Notes: generated by a model not told the origin, from the sequence alone. A stretch of 64,000 bases of DNA from Halostreptopolyspora alba (GCA_003725585.1 RJMB01000001.1:124001-188000); one strand, 5' to 3'. Shown: positions 55,290 through 64,000, counted from the stretch's first letter. Numbers and translations are program-made.

Positions 55290-55748
55290 AGACATCCGCC
55301 GGAGCTGGAGAAAGCGCTACTGGCGGCCAACCGCACCGGCGACCAGCTCGTTGTCACGAAACTTGACCGGCTCGGCCGGTCGCTAGAGCACCTGATCGAG
55401 CTGTCCAAGAAGCTGCAAGCCAAGCACGTCGATCTGATCGTGCTCGATAAGGGCATCGACACCTCCACCCCCCATCGGCCCGATGTTCTTCCAGACACTC
55501 GGGTCTATCGCCGAGTTCGAGCACGCCCTGATGCCCGAACGCACCATCGACGGCCTGTCCGCCGCACGCGCCCGTGGCCGCACCGGCGGGCAGAAGCCCA
55601 AGCTCGGTCCGCGGCAGGTCAAGCTGGCCCGCCAGATGTACGAGGAAACCGGCGACGACGGGAAACGCCCTACACCGCCGCCCAGATCGCTGCAGAGTTC
55701 GGCGTCACCCGCCCCACCATCTACCGGCACCTCAAGTCCGCGAGCTAA
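55290..55748 (+). pseudogene. Broken serine recombinase (resolvase/invertase)
   Basis: The reading starts in the middle of the resolvase domain (LVVTKLDRLGRSLEHLIELS, then HVDLIVLDKGIDTST) and shifts frame near 55468 to MFFQTLGSIAEFEHAL. A second shift near 55665 leads to the C-terminal HTH YTAAQIAAEFGVTRPTIYRH and the stop at 55748. The N-terminal catalytic serine region is absent. The gene cannot be functional. Confidence 0.85.
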
Positions 55749-55866
55749 CCGTTGGTCTTTCGGAGTGTGCTACCGGGACCCCAACATCGGCGAATACCGC
55801 ACGCTCGGAATAAGTACTCTGCACCAGTAGACCGGACACCCCCCGCGGGGGACCGTGGACCACCGG

Positions 55867-55897
55867 GCGGTGGCCCGGCCGAGCGCCGGGCCACCGC
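55867..55897. terminator. GC-rich hairpin in the recombinase/CBS gap
   Basis: A perfect 12-bp stem (GCGGTGGCCCGG / CCGGGCCACCGC) with a 7-base loop lies between the recombinase remnant and the CBS gene. It probably ends transcription from the left. Nothing else is seen in 55749-55999. Confidence 0.55.
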
Positions 55898-55999
55898 TTC
55901 GTCGTCCTCGCCGCTCACGGCGGCAGAGGTTATTCGGCTCTGGGAGCGGGTACTTGCAGTGCCCACGTAGCTAAGCGCACCTAGCGAAGGGTGACCGCG

Positions 56000-56428
56000 A
56001 TGCTGATCGCCGAGATTCTGCGGGCCAAGGGAACCGACGTGGTGACCCTCGGCCCCGATACGACGGTGGCGAGGCTGCTGACCGAGATGGCCAGGCACAA
56101 CATTGGTGCTGTCGTCGTCGCCGAGGGCCGCCGGGTGGCCGGCATCGTCTCGGAGCGCGACGTCGTTCGCCGGCTCGAGGAGCGTGGGGCCGACCTTCTC
56201 TCCACCCCGGTCTCCGAGATCATGACCGCCGCCGTCATCACCTGCACGACCACCGACACCGACGACACGCTGACCGTACTGATGACCGAGAACCGGGTCC
56301 GCCACGTCCCCGTCATGTCCGGGGGAGACCTCGTGGGCCTGGTGAGTATCGGGGACGTCGTCAAGAGCCGCATCAACCAGCTGGAGCGCGACCGCCAGCA
56401 CCTGGAGAAGTACATCACCCAGGGCTGA
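56000..56428 (+). CDS. CBS domain protein
   Basis: The 142-residue protein consists of two CBS domains, at about residues 5-60 (GPDTTVARLLTEMARHNIGA) and 70-130 (NRVRHVPVMSGGDLVGLVSI). Such stand-alone pairs bind adenosyl ligands and act as energy sensors. ATG 56000 is preferred because AAGGG is eight bases upstream; GTG 55991 is the other possibility. Confidence 0.9.
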   Translation: MLIAEILRAKGTDVVTLGPDTTVARLLTEMARHNIGAVVVAEGRRVAGIVSERDVVRRLEERGADLLSTPVSEIMTAAVITCTTTDTDDTLTVLMTENRVRHVPVMSGGDLVGLVSIGDVVKSRINQLERDRQHLEKYITQG

Positions 56429-56458
56429 CCTGGCGGGGAACAGTGCGACAATGGAGTC

Positions 56459-57430
56459 GTGACGCTGTGCATGGGTCGGTCGGACCTACTCCGGGTGTTG
56501 GACGCGCACGCCGGCCTCGACCGGTTGTGGGACGGCTTCACGGCGCGGGCGGCGGGGGAGGACCCCACCCGGCGGCGCCTCCGTGTGACACTGCCGGATC
56601 CGGGCGGCGCACCGGGTAACAACGCCGCGGCGCTCACGACGGGCCTACTCGCCGGAATCCCGGCGTACACGGTCACGGACCACGCCGCCTTCGGCCAGGA
56701 GGCGGCCGCGGCGCGGGGGGTCGTGTGCCTGCACGACCTCTCCAGCGGGGAACTGCTGGCCCTACTCGACTCCGGCGCGCTGGCCACGTGGCGCACCGGC
56801 CTGACCGCGGCGCTGGGCACCCACAGCCTGGCGCGATTCGACGCCGAATCGTTGGGAGTCCTCGGCTGTGACACGCGGGCCGGGCTTCTCGCCCGGGGGT
56901 TGACCCGGCTGCGCCCCATCTCGGGGATGCTCGTCGCCGACCCCGACCGGAAACGGGCCGAGGAGTTCGCCGACCGGTGCGCCACCGAGCTCGGACTCGC
57001 GGTCCGGGTGGCCGGTGGCGCCGCGGCCGTGGCCGCCGAGGCCGACATCGTGCTGCTCTCCGCCGGAGCCGGCGCGTCGCTGGACCGTGCCGACGCGCGC
57101 CCCGGAACGCACATCACCGCCATTCCGGCCCACGACGGGGCGGGCGGATCCGGTGGCGCGGTGCTCTCGGCCGAGCTGTCGCGACTGGCGCGGGTGGTCG
57201 TCGACGACGCGGAACTCGCGGCCTGCCCGGGGGTGTTGGCGGACTCCGGCCAGGCGATCGGGACCCTACGCGACGTTCTGACAGGGGCGACGGCGGCGCG
57301 CGAGGGGGCGGACGACATCACCGTGTACGTACCCGTCGGCCTGCCCTGGCAGGATCTGGTTCTGTCCTGGTTGGCCTATCGTGGTGCGCGCGAGGCCGGC
57401 GTGGGAACCGACGTCGACTTTCTCGCATGA
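56459..57430 (+). CDS. Ornithine cyclodeaminase / mu-crystallin family protein
   Basis: The 323-residue protein follows the ornithine cyclodeaminase fold: substrate-binding N-terminal part, then a Rossmann NAD domain. Recognisable parts are LHDLSSGELLALLDSGALAT, LARGLTRLRPISGMLVADPD and YVPVGLPWQDLVLSWLAYRG. The usual G-x-G-x-x-G of the dinucleotide fold is changed to VLGCDTRAGLLA, so cofactor binding may be altered. The reaction could be cyclodeamination, imine reduction or amino acid dehydrogenation. It starts with GTG 31 bp after the CBS gene. Confidence 0.8.
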   Translation: MTLCMGRSDLLRVLDAHAGLDRLWDGFTARAAGEDPTRRRLRVTLPDPGGAPGNNAAALTTGLLAGIPAYTVTDHAAFGQEAAAARGVVCLHDLSSGELLALLDSGALATWRTGLTAALGTHSLARFDAESLGVLGCDTRAGLLARGLTRLRPISGMLVADPDRKRAEEFADRCATELGLAVRVAGGAAAVAAEADIVLLSAGAGASLDRADARPGTHITAIPAHDGAGGSGGAVLSAELSRLARVVVDDAELAACPGVLADSGQAIGTLRDVLTGATAAREGADDITVYVPVGLPWQDLVLSWLAYRGAREAGVGTDVDFLA

Positions 57431-57592
57431 GCCCGCGCGCCGCCCGCCCGCTGAGGAGAGGGAGCGACACCCCGCGGCGGCGCCCCGTACGTGGCCCACG
57501 AGTTCCGCGCCACCACTGATCCGGCCGGCGGAACCCCGGTGGGGTCGGCAACGTCGTATTCGCAGTTCCACGACACTAGGAGTCAAGTAGGT

Positions 57593-59245
57593 ATGTCCTT
57601 CGCCCAGACAGTGCGCGGGGCCGCCGAGAACGCCGCCCAGGGTGGTTCCGCTCTCGAGTCGGTCTCCGACGCGATCAGCGAGGGGGCCGGAGACTCGGGG
57701 CTCGACCCCTCGGACTTCCTCGCCGCTCGGGAGCAGGGGACCTCGGTGGGTACCCGGATCGAGCAGCAGACCAGCTCCCTCAACAACGCCGGTGAGGTTC
57801 TCAACCGGAGCTCGTTCGAGGAGAGCCGGAACGGGTCGACCCACGTCATCTGCCCGATGGTGATCCCCCGGGGCCGCACCCTCTCCGCCATGATGGTGCC
57901 GATCGTGCTGGTGGTCGTCGGCGCGTTCGGTTTGGCCGTCACCTCCCCGATGCTGTTCTTCGTGAGCGTGTGGCAGCACCCGTTCTTCGGGATCCACTAC
58001 TGGATCATCACCCTCGGAGTGGCGGCGTTCATGTGGTGGCGTCAGGGCATGGTCATGGTGCCCGATGGTTGCCAGGCGCTCATCACGAAGTTCGGCAAGC
58101 TGGAGGAGACCGTCGGTCCCGGCCGGGTCACCCTGTTGAACCCGTGGAAGCGGGTGTCCTACATCGTGAACACGGTGCGGGAGTACCCGTTCAACGCCCC
58201 GATCCGTGAGGCGCCGACCAGGAGCGGCGTCAAGGCATCGGTGGACCTGTTCGTACAGTTCAAGATCGAGGATCCGGGCGAGTTCATCTTCGTCCTCGGT
58301 GCCGTGCAGGGGTTCGAGGAGAAGCTGAACAACGCGATCAGCGAGACCACCCGCAGCCTCATCTACGACCAGCAGGCAGCGGAGATCTACGACATGGTCG
58401 GGGAGAACTCCGAGCGCCTGCTGGAACAGCTCAACCAGCAGTTCCTGCCGGCGGTGCGGCTCACCAACGCCAACATCACCCACGCCGAGCCCTCGGGCCA
58501 GGAGTACCGGATGGACCTCGCGGCGCCGGAGATGGTGCGCGTCGCCAAGGAGGCCTACACCTACGAGTACGAGCTACAGCTCCGCAAGGAGCAGAACGAG
58601 GGTGACCTGAACAAGGAGTTGGCCTCACTCAACGAGACGCTGTCGGCGATCCAGGCCGACATCGCCCAGTACCAGGCGCAGATGGACACGGCCCTGGAAC
58701 GCGAGACCAACCGCGCCCGCGCCAAGGCACGGGAACGGTTTGTGGAGGCCGAGAGCGAGGCGAACGCCAACGCGTCGCTGCTGGAGGCGCAGGCGCTGGA
58801 CATCCGGGCGGTGAGCGCGGCCGAGGCCCCGGAGATCCTGAACTATCGCTACCACCAGGCGCTGCTCGACAAGCTGGAGACCGTGGCGGGCAGCCTGCCG
58901 CAGGTGCTGCGGATCGGCGACGGCGACGAGTCCAGCGTCAACTTCCTGCGGATCGCCCAGGGCCTCATCGGCGAGGCCGACGAGACACTGTTCTCCGACG
59001 AGGACATGGCGGCGATCCGGGACCGGCTGTCCGAGATCTCCACGCGGATCTCGGAGCGTGAGGCCGAGATCTCCGAGCTGCTGGAGGCCGAGGAGCGCAC
59101 GGTCACCCCGACCGAGCCGGAGTCCGAGGAGGTGCCCGGAGCGGATCGGGTCGAGGAGATCCGGAAGTCGGTCGCGGACGACACCATCGACGAACGGCTG
59201 AGCTCGGTCGTCGAGGACACAACCGAGGGAGGCGACCAGACATGA
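57593..59245 (+). CDS. SPFH/Band 7 membrane protein (first of two)
   Basis: The 550-residue protein has a soluble N-terminal part (about 95 residues), two membrane helices (about 100-125 and 130-150), an SPFH-like domain (GCQALITKFGKLEETVGPGR; VDLFVQFKIEDPGEFIFVLG) and a long coiled coil (about 320-440). Its C-terminal part is acidic. SPFH proteins form oligomeric membrane-domain scaffolds (flotillin/stomatin type). Its last four bases overlap the next gene (ATGA), so it forms an operon with a second SPFH protein, probably as partner subunits. AGGAG lies 10 bases before ATG 57593. Confidence 0.85.
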   Translation: MSFAQTVRGAAENAAQGGSALESVSDAISEGAGDSGLDPSDFLAAREQGTSVGTRIEQQTSSLNNAGEVLNRSSFEESRNGSTHVICPMVIPRGRTLSAMMVPIVLVVVGAFGLAVTSPMLFFVSVWQHPFFGIHYWIITLGVAAFMWWRQGMVMVPDGCQALITKFGKLEETVGPGRVTLLNPWKRVSYIVNTVREYPFNAPIREAPTRSGVKASVDLFVQFKIEDPGEFIFVLGAVQGFEEKLNNAISETTRSLIYDQQAAEIYDMVGENSERLLEQLNQQFLPAVRLTNANITHAEPSGQEYRMDLAAPEMVRVAKEAYTYEYELQLRKEQNEGDLNKELASLNETLSAIQADIAQYQAQMDTALERETNRARAKARERFVEAESEANANASLLEAQALDIRAVSAAEAPEILNYRYHQALLDKLETVAGSLPQVLRIGDGDESSVNFLRIAQGLIGEADETLFSDEDMAAIRDRLSEISTRISEREAEISELLEAEERTVTPTEPESEEVPGADRVEEIRKSVADDTIDERLSSVVEDTTEGGDQT

Positions 59246-60666
59246 ACCAGCCGACACCGTCGGCGACCAGCGGCTCGAGCATCAAGGAGTCGCTGGCGTC
59301 GTGGAGCGACATTGCCCGCCTGCTGCGGGGTGGTGACTCCGGGGCGCTGGTCCCCGTGGTCATCCCGCGCGACAACCGGGGGCTGAAGTGGACCATCCTC
59401 GTCTGGTTCGCGGCGTACCTGCTGTGCACGGCGCTGATCGCGGCGACGGTCGGTGAGGCGGGGAGCTTGCTCCTGGCGGCGTTCGCCATCCCGCTGCTGG
59501 TACTGGCGATCCTCTCACTGGCCGTGGCGCTGCTGTGGTGGTGGCGCTCCTCGATCGTGGAGATCGAGCAGGGCACCACCGGTGTGCTCACCAGGTACGG
59601 CCAGGTCGTGGGAACCCTCGAACCGGGCCGGCACTACCTGTGGCACCCGTGGTCACGGGTGGACTTCGTCGTCGACACCTCCACCGAGATCCCGTACACG
59701 GCGCCCGTTCTCGCCTGCCCCACGCAGGAGAACGTGCCGCTGAAGTCCATCGAGTTCTTCCTCAAGTTCAAGATCGAGGACGCGGTACTGTTCGTGCGGA
59801 CCATCGGGGCCAGTAACTTCGACCTGGTGCTGTCGAACGCGGTGCAGGACGCGATCCGGCAGCGTAGCCGGAAGGTGCGCACGGAGAGCGCCTACGACCT
59901 GCGCGGCTCCGACGTGGCCGACATGCAGCAGCTGCTGAACCGCCAGCTGCGGCGCTACGGCGTGACGATCATGGGGTGCAACATCCCCGATGTGCAGCTT
60001 CCCAGCCAATACCAGCAGCACCTGGCCACCCGCGAGCGGGTGGCCAAGGAGCTGGTGGCCTACGAGCAGGAGTGGGAGCTGACCCGCAAGCGGCGTATCG
60101 ACACGTTGCTCATGGACATCGAGCGCTCCAAGAAGACGCGTGACGCCAAGATCGTCGAGGTCAACGCGGCGCTGAACAAGGCACGCAAGGACGTCGCGCA
60201 GATGTTGGAGGAGCAGGAGACCGAGGCGCAGCGCGTCCGGTTCGAGATCGAGACACGCGGCCGGACGGACCTGGTGGCGGCGCAGAACGAGGCCAAGGCG
60301 CAACGCCACCTGGCGACCTCCTACCGGGACAACCGGGCCGTGCTGCGGTACGAACTGGCCCGCCGCCGGCTGGATGTGGGCGCCACGCTCGCCGACCGGG
60401 CGCCACAGCCCGTTGTTGTCCACACCGAGGATGGCGGCAGCGGCGACTCGTCGGCGCTGTCGACACTGCTGCTGGCCCAGCTCCTGCCGAACCTCGGTGG
60501 TCGACGCGATGCGCGGTCCTCGTCGAGTGTGGCGAGCGGTGGCGACAAGGATTCCGCCGATCCGTTGGAGAACCCACAGGGGACGATCGCCGCCGCGGCC
60601 GAGCGTCAGCAGCGCGTGGCCAAGCAACAACAGCAGCAACAGCAACAACAGCAGGGCGACCACTAG
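59242..60666 (+). CDS. SPFH/Band 7 membrane protein with poly-glutamine tail (second of two)
   Basis: The 474-residue protein has two membrane helices (about 49-75 and 79-102), a Band 7 domain (about 104-285, with VEIEQGTTGVLTRYGQVVGT and SIEFFLKFKIEDAVLFVRTI) and a charged coiled coil (about 280-380). The disordered tail ends in ten consecutive glutamines (codons 60625-60654) followed by Gly-Asp-His. The SPFH core parallels that of the preceding gene, so the two are paralogues and likely form one hetero-oligomer. A perfect 19-bp hairpin follows. Confidence 0.87.
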   Translation: MNQPTPSATSGSSIKESLASWSDIARLLRGGDSGALVPVVIPRDNRGLKWTILVWFAAYLLCTALIAATVGEAGSLLLAAFAIPLLVLAILSLAVALLWWWRSSIVEIEQGTTGVLTRYGQVVGTLEPGRHYLWHPWSRVDFVVDTSTEIPYTAPVLACPTQENVPLKSIEFFLKFKIEDAVLFVRTIGASNFDLVLSNAVQDAIRQRSRKVRTESAYDLRGSDVADMQQLLNRQLRRYGVTIMGCNIPDVQLPSQYQQHLATRERVAKELVAYEQEWELTRKRRIDTLLMDIERSKKTRDAKIVEVNAALNKARKDVAQMLEEQETEAQRVRFEIETRGRTDLVAAQNEAKAQRHLATSYRDNRAVLRYELARRRLDVGATLADRAPQPVVVHTEDGGSGDSSALSTLLLAQLLPNLGGRRDARSSSSVASGGDKDSADPLENPQGTIAAAAERQQRVAKQQQQQQQQQQGDH

Positions 60667-60710
60667 GGCGCCGCAGCCCGGTGGTAACCCCGAAGTCACG
60701 CGGGTTCAGG

Positions 60711-60748
60711 CGGACCGGGGTGGGTGGCGCGCCACCCACCCCGGTCCG
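60711..60748 (+). terminator. 38-bp perfect palindrome after the SPFH operon
   Basis: The two 19-base arms (CGGACCGGGGTGGGTGGCG and its exact reverse complement) meet with no spacer 45 bp beyond the SPFH stop. It would form a very stable hairpin and end the operon; no T tract follows. Confidence 0.75.
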
Positions 60749-60868
60749 CGGGTTCCCGATACGCGTGCGCACCGTTTTCGTGGGGCGCCATCGATGAAGT
60801 GGTGTTGGACGCCCGATTACCCGGACTTTAATTCTTCGCGCGTAGTCTGAGAGGCATCGGGGGGAGAT

Positions 60869-60921
60869 TGTTCCCGGGTTCCGTTCCCACCCCCAAGGGG
60901 TGATGTCGGAACCCGGGAACA
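60869..60921 (-). terminator. Two-tier hairpin in the convergent gap
   Basis: A 15-bp perfect stem (TGTTCCCGGGTTCCG / CGGAACCCGGGAACA) encloses a second hairpin (CACCCC-CAA-GGGGTG, 60888-60902). It lies 41 bp after the stop of the minus-strand small gene and probably terminates it. The rest of 60667-60961 holds no gene. Confidence 0.55.
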
Positions 60922-60961
60922 GTTGTTTCTGGGAGCGATACCACCGTTTCGACCGGATTCC

Positions 60962-61153
60962 TCACGCGGCGTACTCGAGCGCCTGGTAACCACTGTCGAT
61001 GTCGACACCGTGCCGGGCCGCTATTTCCACGAGGTCCTCGATCTCGCCGAGCTGGGCCGCGCACAGGTCCGCGTCGCCCCGAGCCCGTGCCCGCTGGAAC
61101 GCCGTCACCGCGTCGTGGACACGCAGGTGCAATGTCGTCATGAATTCAGTCAT
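60962..61153 (-). CDS. Small helical hypothetical protein
   Basis: The 63-residue protein (MTEFMTTLHLRVHDAVTAFQ..., then LGEIEDLVEIAARHGVDIDS) is alpha-helical. I recall short proteins of this type in other actinobacteria, without known function. GGGGACGAG precedes the ATG at a suitable distance. An in-frame second ATG (MTTLHLRV) could also be the start. Confidence 0.7.
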   Translation of the reverse strand: MTEFMTTLHLRVHDAVTAFQRARARGDADLCAAQLGEIEDLVEIAARHGVDIDSGYQALEYAA

Positions 61154-61209
61154 CGCGCTCGTCCCCTATGGAGGGTCCTTGATGTTGCGGCTCCTTCATG
61201 GTTACCGAA

Positions 61210-61248
61210 CCGATATAAGAATCGGGTTAGTGTTCGGTGCGAACCGAA
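61210..61248. promoter_or_regulatory. CGG-containing dyads upstream of the small gene
   Basis: CCGATATAAGAATCGG (61210-61225) and TTCGGT-GCGA-ACCGAA (61233-61248) are two adjacent inverted repeats in AT-richer sequence before the minus-strand small gene. They may be operator sites overlapping its promoter (TATATC on the minus strand); the regulator is not known. Confidence 0.4.
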
Positions 61249-61302
61249 AGAGTAGTCGAGAGCCAGGGGCGCGGTCGGGGTGTGTCGCGGGAGGAGGCCC
61301 GC

Positions 61303-61995
61303 TCAGTAGGCGCTCCACGAGTACCAGTCGCCCGTGATGTGCTCGTAGACGACAGTGTTGCCGGGGCCGCCGACGAAGACCTCGGTGGGCAGCGGTTCCG
61401 CGCTGTGGGCCAGTCCTGACTCGTTCAGCAGCCCCGCGCCCTGCACCGTGTAGTGGGTGACGTCACCGTTGAGCCCGACGGCCTTGAGAGGGTACAGCCC
61501 GGACCAGGAGCCGTTCAGCGGGATCGTGGTGGAGCGGTTGGCGGTCTCGCCGACCTCCAGCAGGGCACCGGAGGACGCCTCGACCCGTGCCTGCAGCGGA
61601 ACGTCGGTAACCGCCAGTACGAGCGTGACCAGGGCTATGGCCGGTGCCGCGATCCAACGCAACCAGTAGTGCCGAATCATGGAGCGGGCCACGGTCAGTG
61701 CGATGCCGAGCCGTAGCGCTCCCATCGCGGCGAGGGCGGTCCCGCCGCCCACGCCGATCGCCCAGCTCGGGAGGTGCCCACCCGGCATGCTGTCCTCGTG
61801 CAGCAGGATCAGCGCGGCCACGACGCAGGCGGGTACGTAGAGGCGGCCGGGTGGGCGTGAGGCCCAGGAGACGAGACGCTCGGCCACTGTGGGCCGGTGC
61901 GCGATCTCGATCAGCTTCGCGACCGAGTCGTCCTCGGAGGGCTGCACGGGACCACGCCCCGGCTCTTCGCCGGATGTGGGAGCTGCGGCGGACAT
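61303..61995 (-). CDS. Membrane protein with extracytoplasmic domain
   Basis: The 230-residue protein has a hydrophilic N-terminal part, hydrophobic segments at about 50-70, 78-100 and 108-130, and a C-terminal extracytoplasmic domain of about 90 residues (RVEASSGALLEVGETANRST; HSAEPLPTEVFVGG). I do not recognise the family. The ATG at 61995 has GGGGGAA upstream. Confidence 0.7.
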   Translation of the reverse strand: MSAAAPTSGEEPGRGPVQPSEDDSVAKLIEIAHRPTVAERLVSWASRPPGRLYVPACVVAALILLHEDSMPGGHLPSWAIGVGGGTALAAMGALRLGIALTVARSMIRHYWLRWIAAPAIALVTLVLAVTDVPLQARVEASSGALLEVGETANRSTTIPLNGSWSGLYPLKAVGLNGDVTHYTVQGAGLLNESGLAHSAEPLPTEVFVGGPGNTVVYEHITGDWYSWSAY

Positions 61996-62057
61996 ACGAG
62001 GTTCCCCCACCGAATCCGTGTTCTGGGCGCGGCTGGGGCTCGGGACCCGAGGCCGCA

Positions 62058-62609
62058 TCAGGTTCGCGTTGGCCGCGTGGTCGCGGCCCTTCCCTCAGGA
62101 TACGGGAGCGGTGGGGCTTGTTCGGGGCGCTTTGGCGAGGTTTCCGTATCCCGTGAGGAACGTACCGCGGCGGTCCGGTGTCGTGACGACGACGGCCGGG
62201 TGAACGTCAGGTGGTCCGTCGCGAACCGGCCGGTGTGGACGATCGGTGGCAGGCAGGCGGCGACCGTGAGTACGAGGAAGGCCGGTGTGGCGTCGGGGGC
62301 CAGCGACGCTGGGGCGGTCAGCGCCAGCCAGAGCGCGCCGCCGCCGAGCACGGCGAGGATGGCTCCCGCCAGCGGGGTCAGCGTTCCCAGGGCGAACGCG
62401 GTGGCACCGGCCAACTCGACGTGCGGGAGGGCCAGGGACAGCGTGTCGGCGGCGGGAATGCCGAACTCCGAGAGCCGCCCGGCGGCGAGGGCACCATCCT
62501 CGATCGTCCGCCACGCGTGGTGGGCGAACAGGCCGCTGACCGCGAGCCGTAGCGCCAGGGTCGCGGTGTCGTACAACGTGGCCCGGGGCATTGATGTGAC
62601 CCAATTCAC
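62058..62609 (-). CDS. DoxX-like membrane protein
   Basis: The 183-residue protein has four membrane helices in the DoxX pattern ([69 protein letters not shown]), followed by a basic tail. GTG 62609 is chosen because GAGAGGG lies five bases upstream; ATG 62591 is also possible. Together with the gene at 61303 it lies on the minus strand, divergent from rnhB. Confidence 0.75.
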   Translation of the reverse strand: MNWVTSMPRATLYDTATLALRLAVSGLFAHHAWRTIEDGALAAGRLSEFGIPAADTLSLALPHVELAGATAFALGTLTPLAGAILAVLGGGALWLALTAPASLAPDATPAFLVLTVAACLPPIVHTGRFATDHLTFTRPSSSRHRTAAVRSSRDTETSPKRPEQAPPLPYPEGRAATTRPTRT

Positions 62610-62749
62610 GGTCGCCCTCTCCGTTGGCGCATATGGTGGTGACAAAAATACTCAGGGTTATAGTCGGGTTCACGTGTCACACGCGGACCGCCAGACACGC
62701 CGCATCGGAACACCACCGACGGGATGGCCACTATGGTGGGCGCGTGTCC

Positions 62750-63442
62750 ATGTCAGCCTCCCCCGGAACCGCTATCGAAGCGCCCACGTATGAGCTGGAG
62801 AACGAACTCGCCGCGGCCGGCGCGGGAGTCATCGCCGGTGTGGACGAGGTCGGGCGCGGGGCCTGGGCCGGTCCCGTCGTGGTCTGCGCCGCGGTCACCG
62901 ACGGCTCCGACCCTCCCGAGGGGCTCACCGACTCCAAGAGGCTCACCCCGAAGCGACGTGTGGACCTGGAATCCCGGGTGCGCCCGTGGGTGCGCGACCA
63001 CGCCATCGGACGCTCCGAGCCCGAGGAGATCGACACTGTCGGGCTCACCGAGGCGCTCCGCCGCGCCGCGGTGCGGGCACTGGAAGGGCTCCGCCAGCGA
63101 CCCGACGCCGTGATACTCGACGGCAAGCACGACTTCCTCGGTGACCCCTGGACGGTCCGCACCGAGATCCGGGCCGACTCCTCCTGCGTCAGCGTCGCGT
63201 CGGCCTCGATCCTGGCCAAGGTGAACCGGGACACCTACATGGCCGGACTCGACGAGGAGTTCCCCGGATACGGCCTCGCGACCGCGGTGGGATACCCCTC
63301 ACCGGCCCACCGCGCCACCCTCGCTGAGAAGGGGCCCACCCCCCATCACCGGATGAGCTGGTCCTACCTCGACCAGCTTCCCAAGTGGCGGCATCTGCGC
63401 AGGCCGCGCCCAGGAACCGACGGGCAGCTTCCGCTTCTTTGA
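62750..63442 (+). CDS. rnhB: Ribonuclease HII
   Basis: RNase HII removes ribonucleotides from DNA and RNA of hybrids. The 230-residue protein has the [20 protein letters not shown] motif with the catalytic Asp and Glu, [10 protein letters not shown], the third acidic residue in [10 protein letters not shown] and the [14 protein letters not shown] segment. ATG 62750 is taken as the start; GTG 62744 two codons earlier is possible. Confidence 0.95.
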   Translation: MSASPGTAIEAPTYELENELAAAGAGVIAGVDEVGRGAWAGPVVVCAAVTDGSDPPEGLTDSKRLTPKRRVDLESRVRPWVRDHAIGRSEPEEIDTVGLTEALRRAAVRALEGLRQRPDAVILDGKHDFLGDPWTVRTEIRADSSCVSVASASILAKVNRDTYMAGLDEEFPGYGLATAVGYPSPAHRATLAEKGPTPHHRMSWSYLDQLPKWRHLRRPRPGTDGQLPLL

Positions 63443-63700
63443 GTCCCGGGGCGCTTCACGTGGCGACCCAGCTGGTGTAGAACGTCGGGAAGGCACGACA
63501 CACGGGCCGTCGCACCGCGCCGCTCCCGGACGAGACCGGCGGCGCCCGGGCAGGATGTTGCACGGACACGCCGACACCGCGCTGTTGCCGCGCAGTCGTC
63601 GCACGTGCCGGCGACGGGGCACCGCGTGAGGCCGGCGGCGGTGGTGGGGAGACCGCGACGCTGTCGCCGGACCGGGCACGACGGGAGAAGGGGGCTCTGG

Positions 63701-64000
63701 ATGCCGCGCGCCGACCGTACCCGAACCACGGAGGGGGCCTCGGCGACCTCCGCCCTGGAGCGGGTGCGTGCCGCCTACCACGGTTACCCGGTTCGTACTC
63801 GGCTGCTCGGTGGGCTGGTTATCATCGTCGTCGTCGCCGTGCTCGCCCTCCTGCTCGACCTCGGAGCGTTGCCGGCGGTGTCGGTGACGCTCATGGCGCT
63901 GCTGGTGTTCGCGGCACTGATGCGCTCCACCGAGGCCGTCGCGGCCATCGCGGTGGGGATCGCGTGGGTGGCCGTGGCCGTCCCGTTGTTCCAGATTCCA
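63701..64000 (+). CDS. Membrane protein (partial, cut by right edge)
   Basis: The frame from ATG 63701 (AAGGGGG seven bases upstream) is open to the end of the window. The 100 visible residues have a hydrophilic start (MPRADRTRTTEGASATSALE) and three hydrophobic segments at about 35-55, 58-74 and 78-98. The family is not recognised. The 258 bases between rnhB and this gene contain no supported feature. Confidence 0.65.
   Translation, partial: MPRADRTRTTEGASATSALERVRAAYHGYPVRTRLLGGLVIIVVVAVLALLLDLGALPAVSVTLMALLVFAALMRSTEAVAAIAVGIAWVAVAVPLFQIP

Noticed and set aside
59242..60666. Minus-strand poly-leucine frame opposite the SPFH gene tail
   Set aside because: The leucine run is the antisense of the CAA/CAG glutamine codons; the plus-strand SPFH gene is clearly real.

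Overview
The window comes from the chromosome of a high-GC actinobacterium, most likely Nocardiopsaceae or a close relative in the Streptosporangiales. This is an inference from strong third-position GC bias, many GTG starts, an nadD-rsfS-phosphatase cluster, lexA next to nrdR-nrdJ, an F420-type nitroreductase, a 10-methyl fatty acid gene pair and sugar importer genes without their own ATPase. No rRNA or CRISPR array was seen.

Layout. 1-4.7 kb holds housekeeping genes: proA, an M48 protease, nadD, rsfS and a histidine phosphatase. 4.8-14.1 kb carries three nearly identical tRNA-Ala(GGC) genes, interleaved with small regulators, an orphan GroES, a PP2C phosphatase, a secreted CocE-type hydrolase and an MFS carrier. 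It includes a remnant of an NmrA-like gene and, in front of a MarR gene, a dense array of palindromic operator-like repeats. 14.3-17.9 kb has a TetR-membrane protein-Ddn operon behind a 28-bp perfect palindrome, a MerR-thioredoxin pair and a second TetR. 17.9-25.7 kb has a double DUF427 protein, a DinG-type helicase, an AI-2E family permease and a glutamate racemase-like enzyme. 25.9-29.2 kb is a probable operon for 10-methyl branched fatty acids. 29.4-33.5 kb is a sugar ABC importer with a GH3 N-acetylhexosaminidase-like enzyme.

36.8-41.1 kb is an AT-richer island. It encodes a class II lanthipeptide synthetase (LanM) and, directly upstream, a 52-residue precursor peptide ending in two cysteines. 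The unit has a near-consensus promoter and an intergenic hairpin. A degenerate IS5-like element sits just outside the promoter. No transporter, protease or immunity gene is visible, so this is a minimal lanA-lanM unit. The synthetase carries a Cys-Cys-Gly zinc motif like that of the promiscuous ProcM enzyme instead of the usual Cys-His-Gly. This is the most interesting system in the window.

41.3-52 kb returns to core genes: leuS, two exported paralogues, a lipoprotein hydrolase, lexA with a divergent SOS-controlled LysM protein, nrdR and nrdJ. 52.1-55.9 kb is an accessory scar: a zinc-finger protein with 17 CxxC pairs that looks like the front half of an integrase-like protein, a hydrolase/CGNR regulator cassette around a 9-bp dyad, and a broken serine recombinase. 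56-64 kb contains a CBS protein, an ornithine cyclodeaminase-like protein, a two-gene SPFH operon, DoxX-like and other membrane proteins, rnhB, and a membrane protein cut by the right edge.
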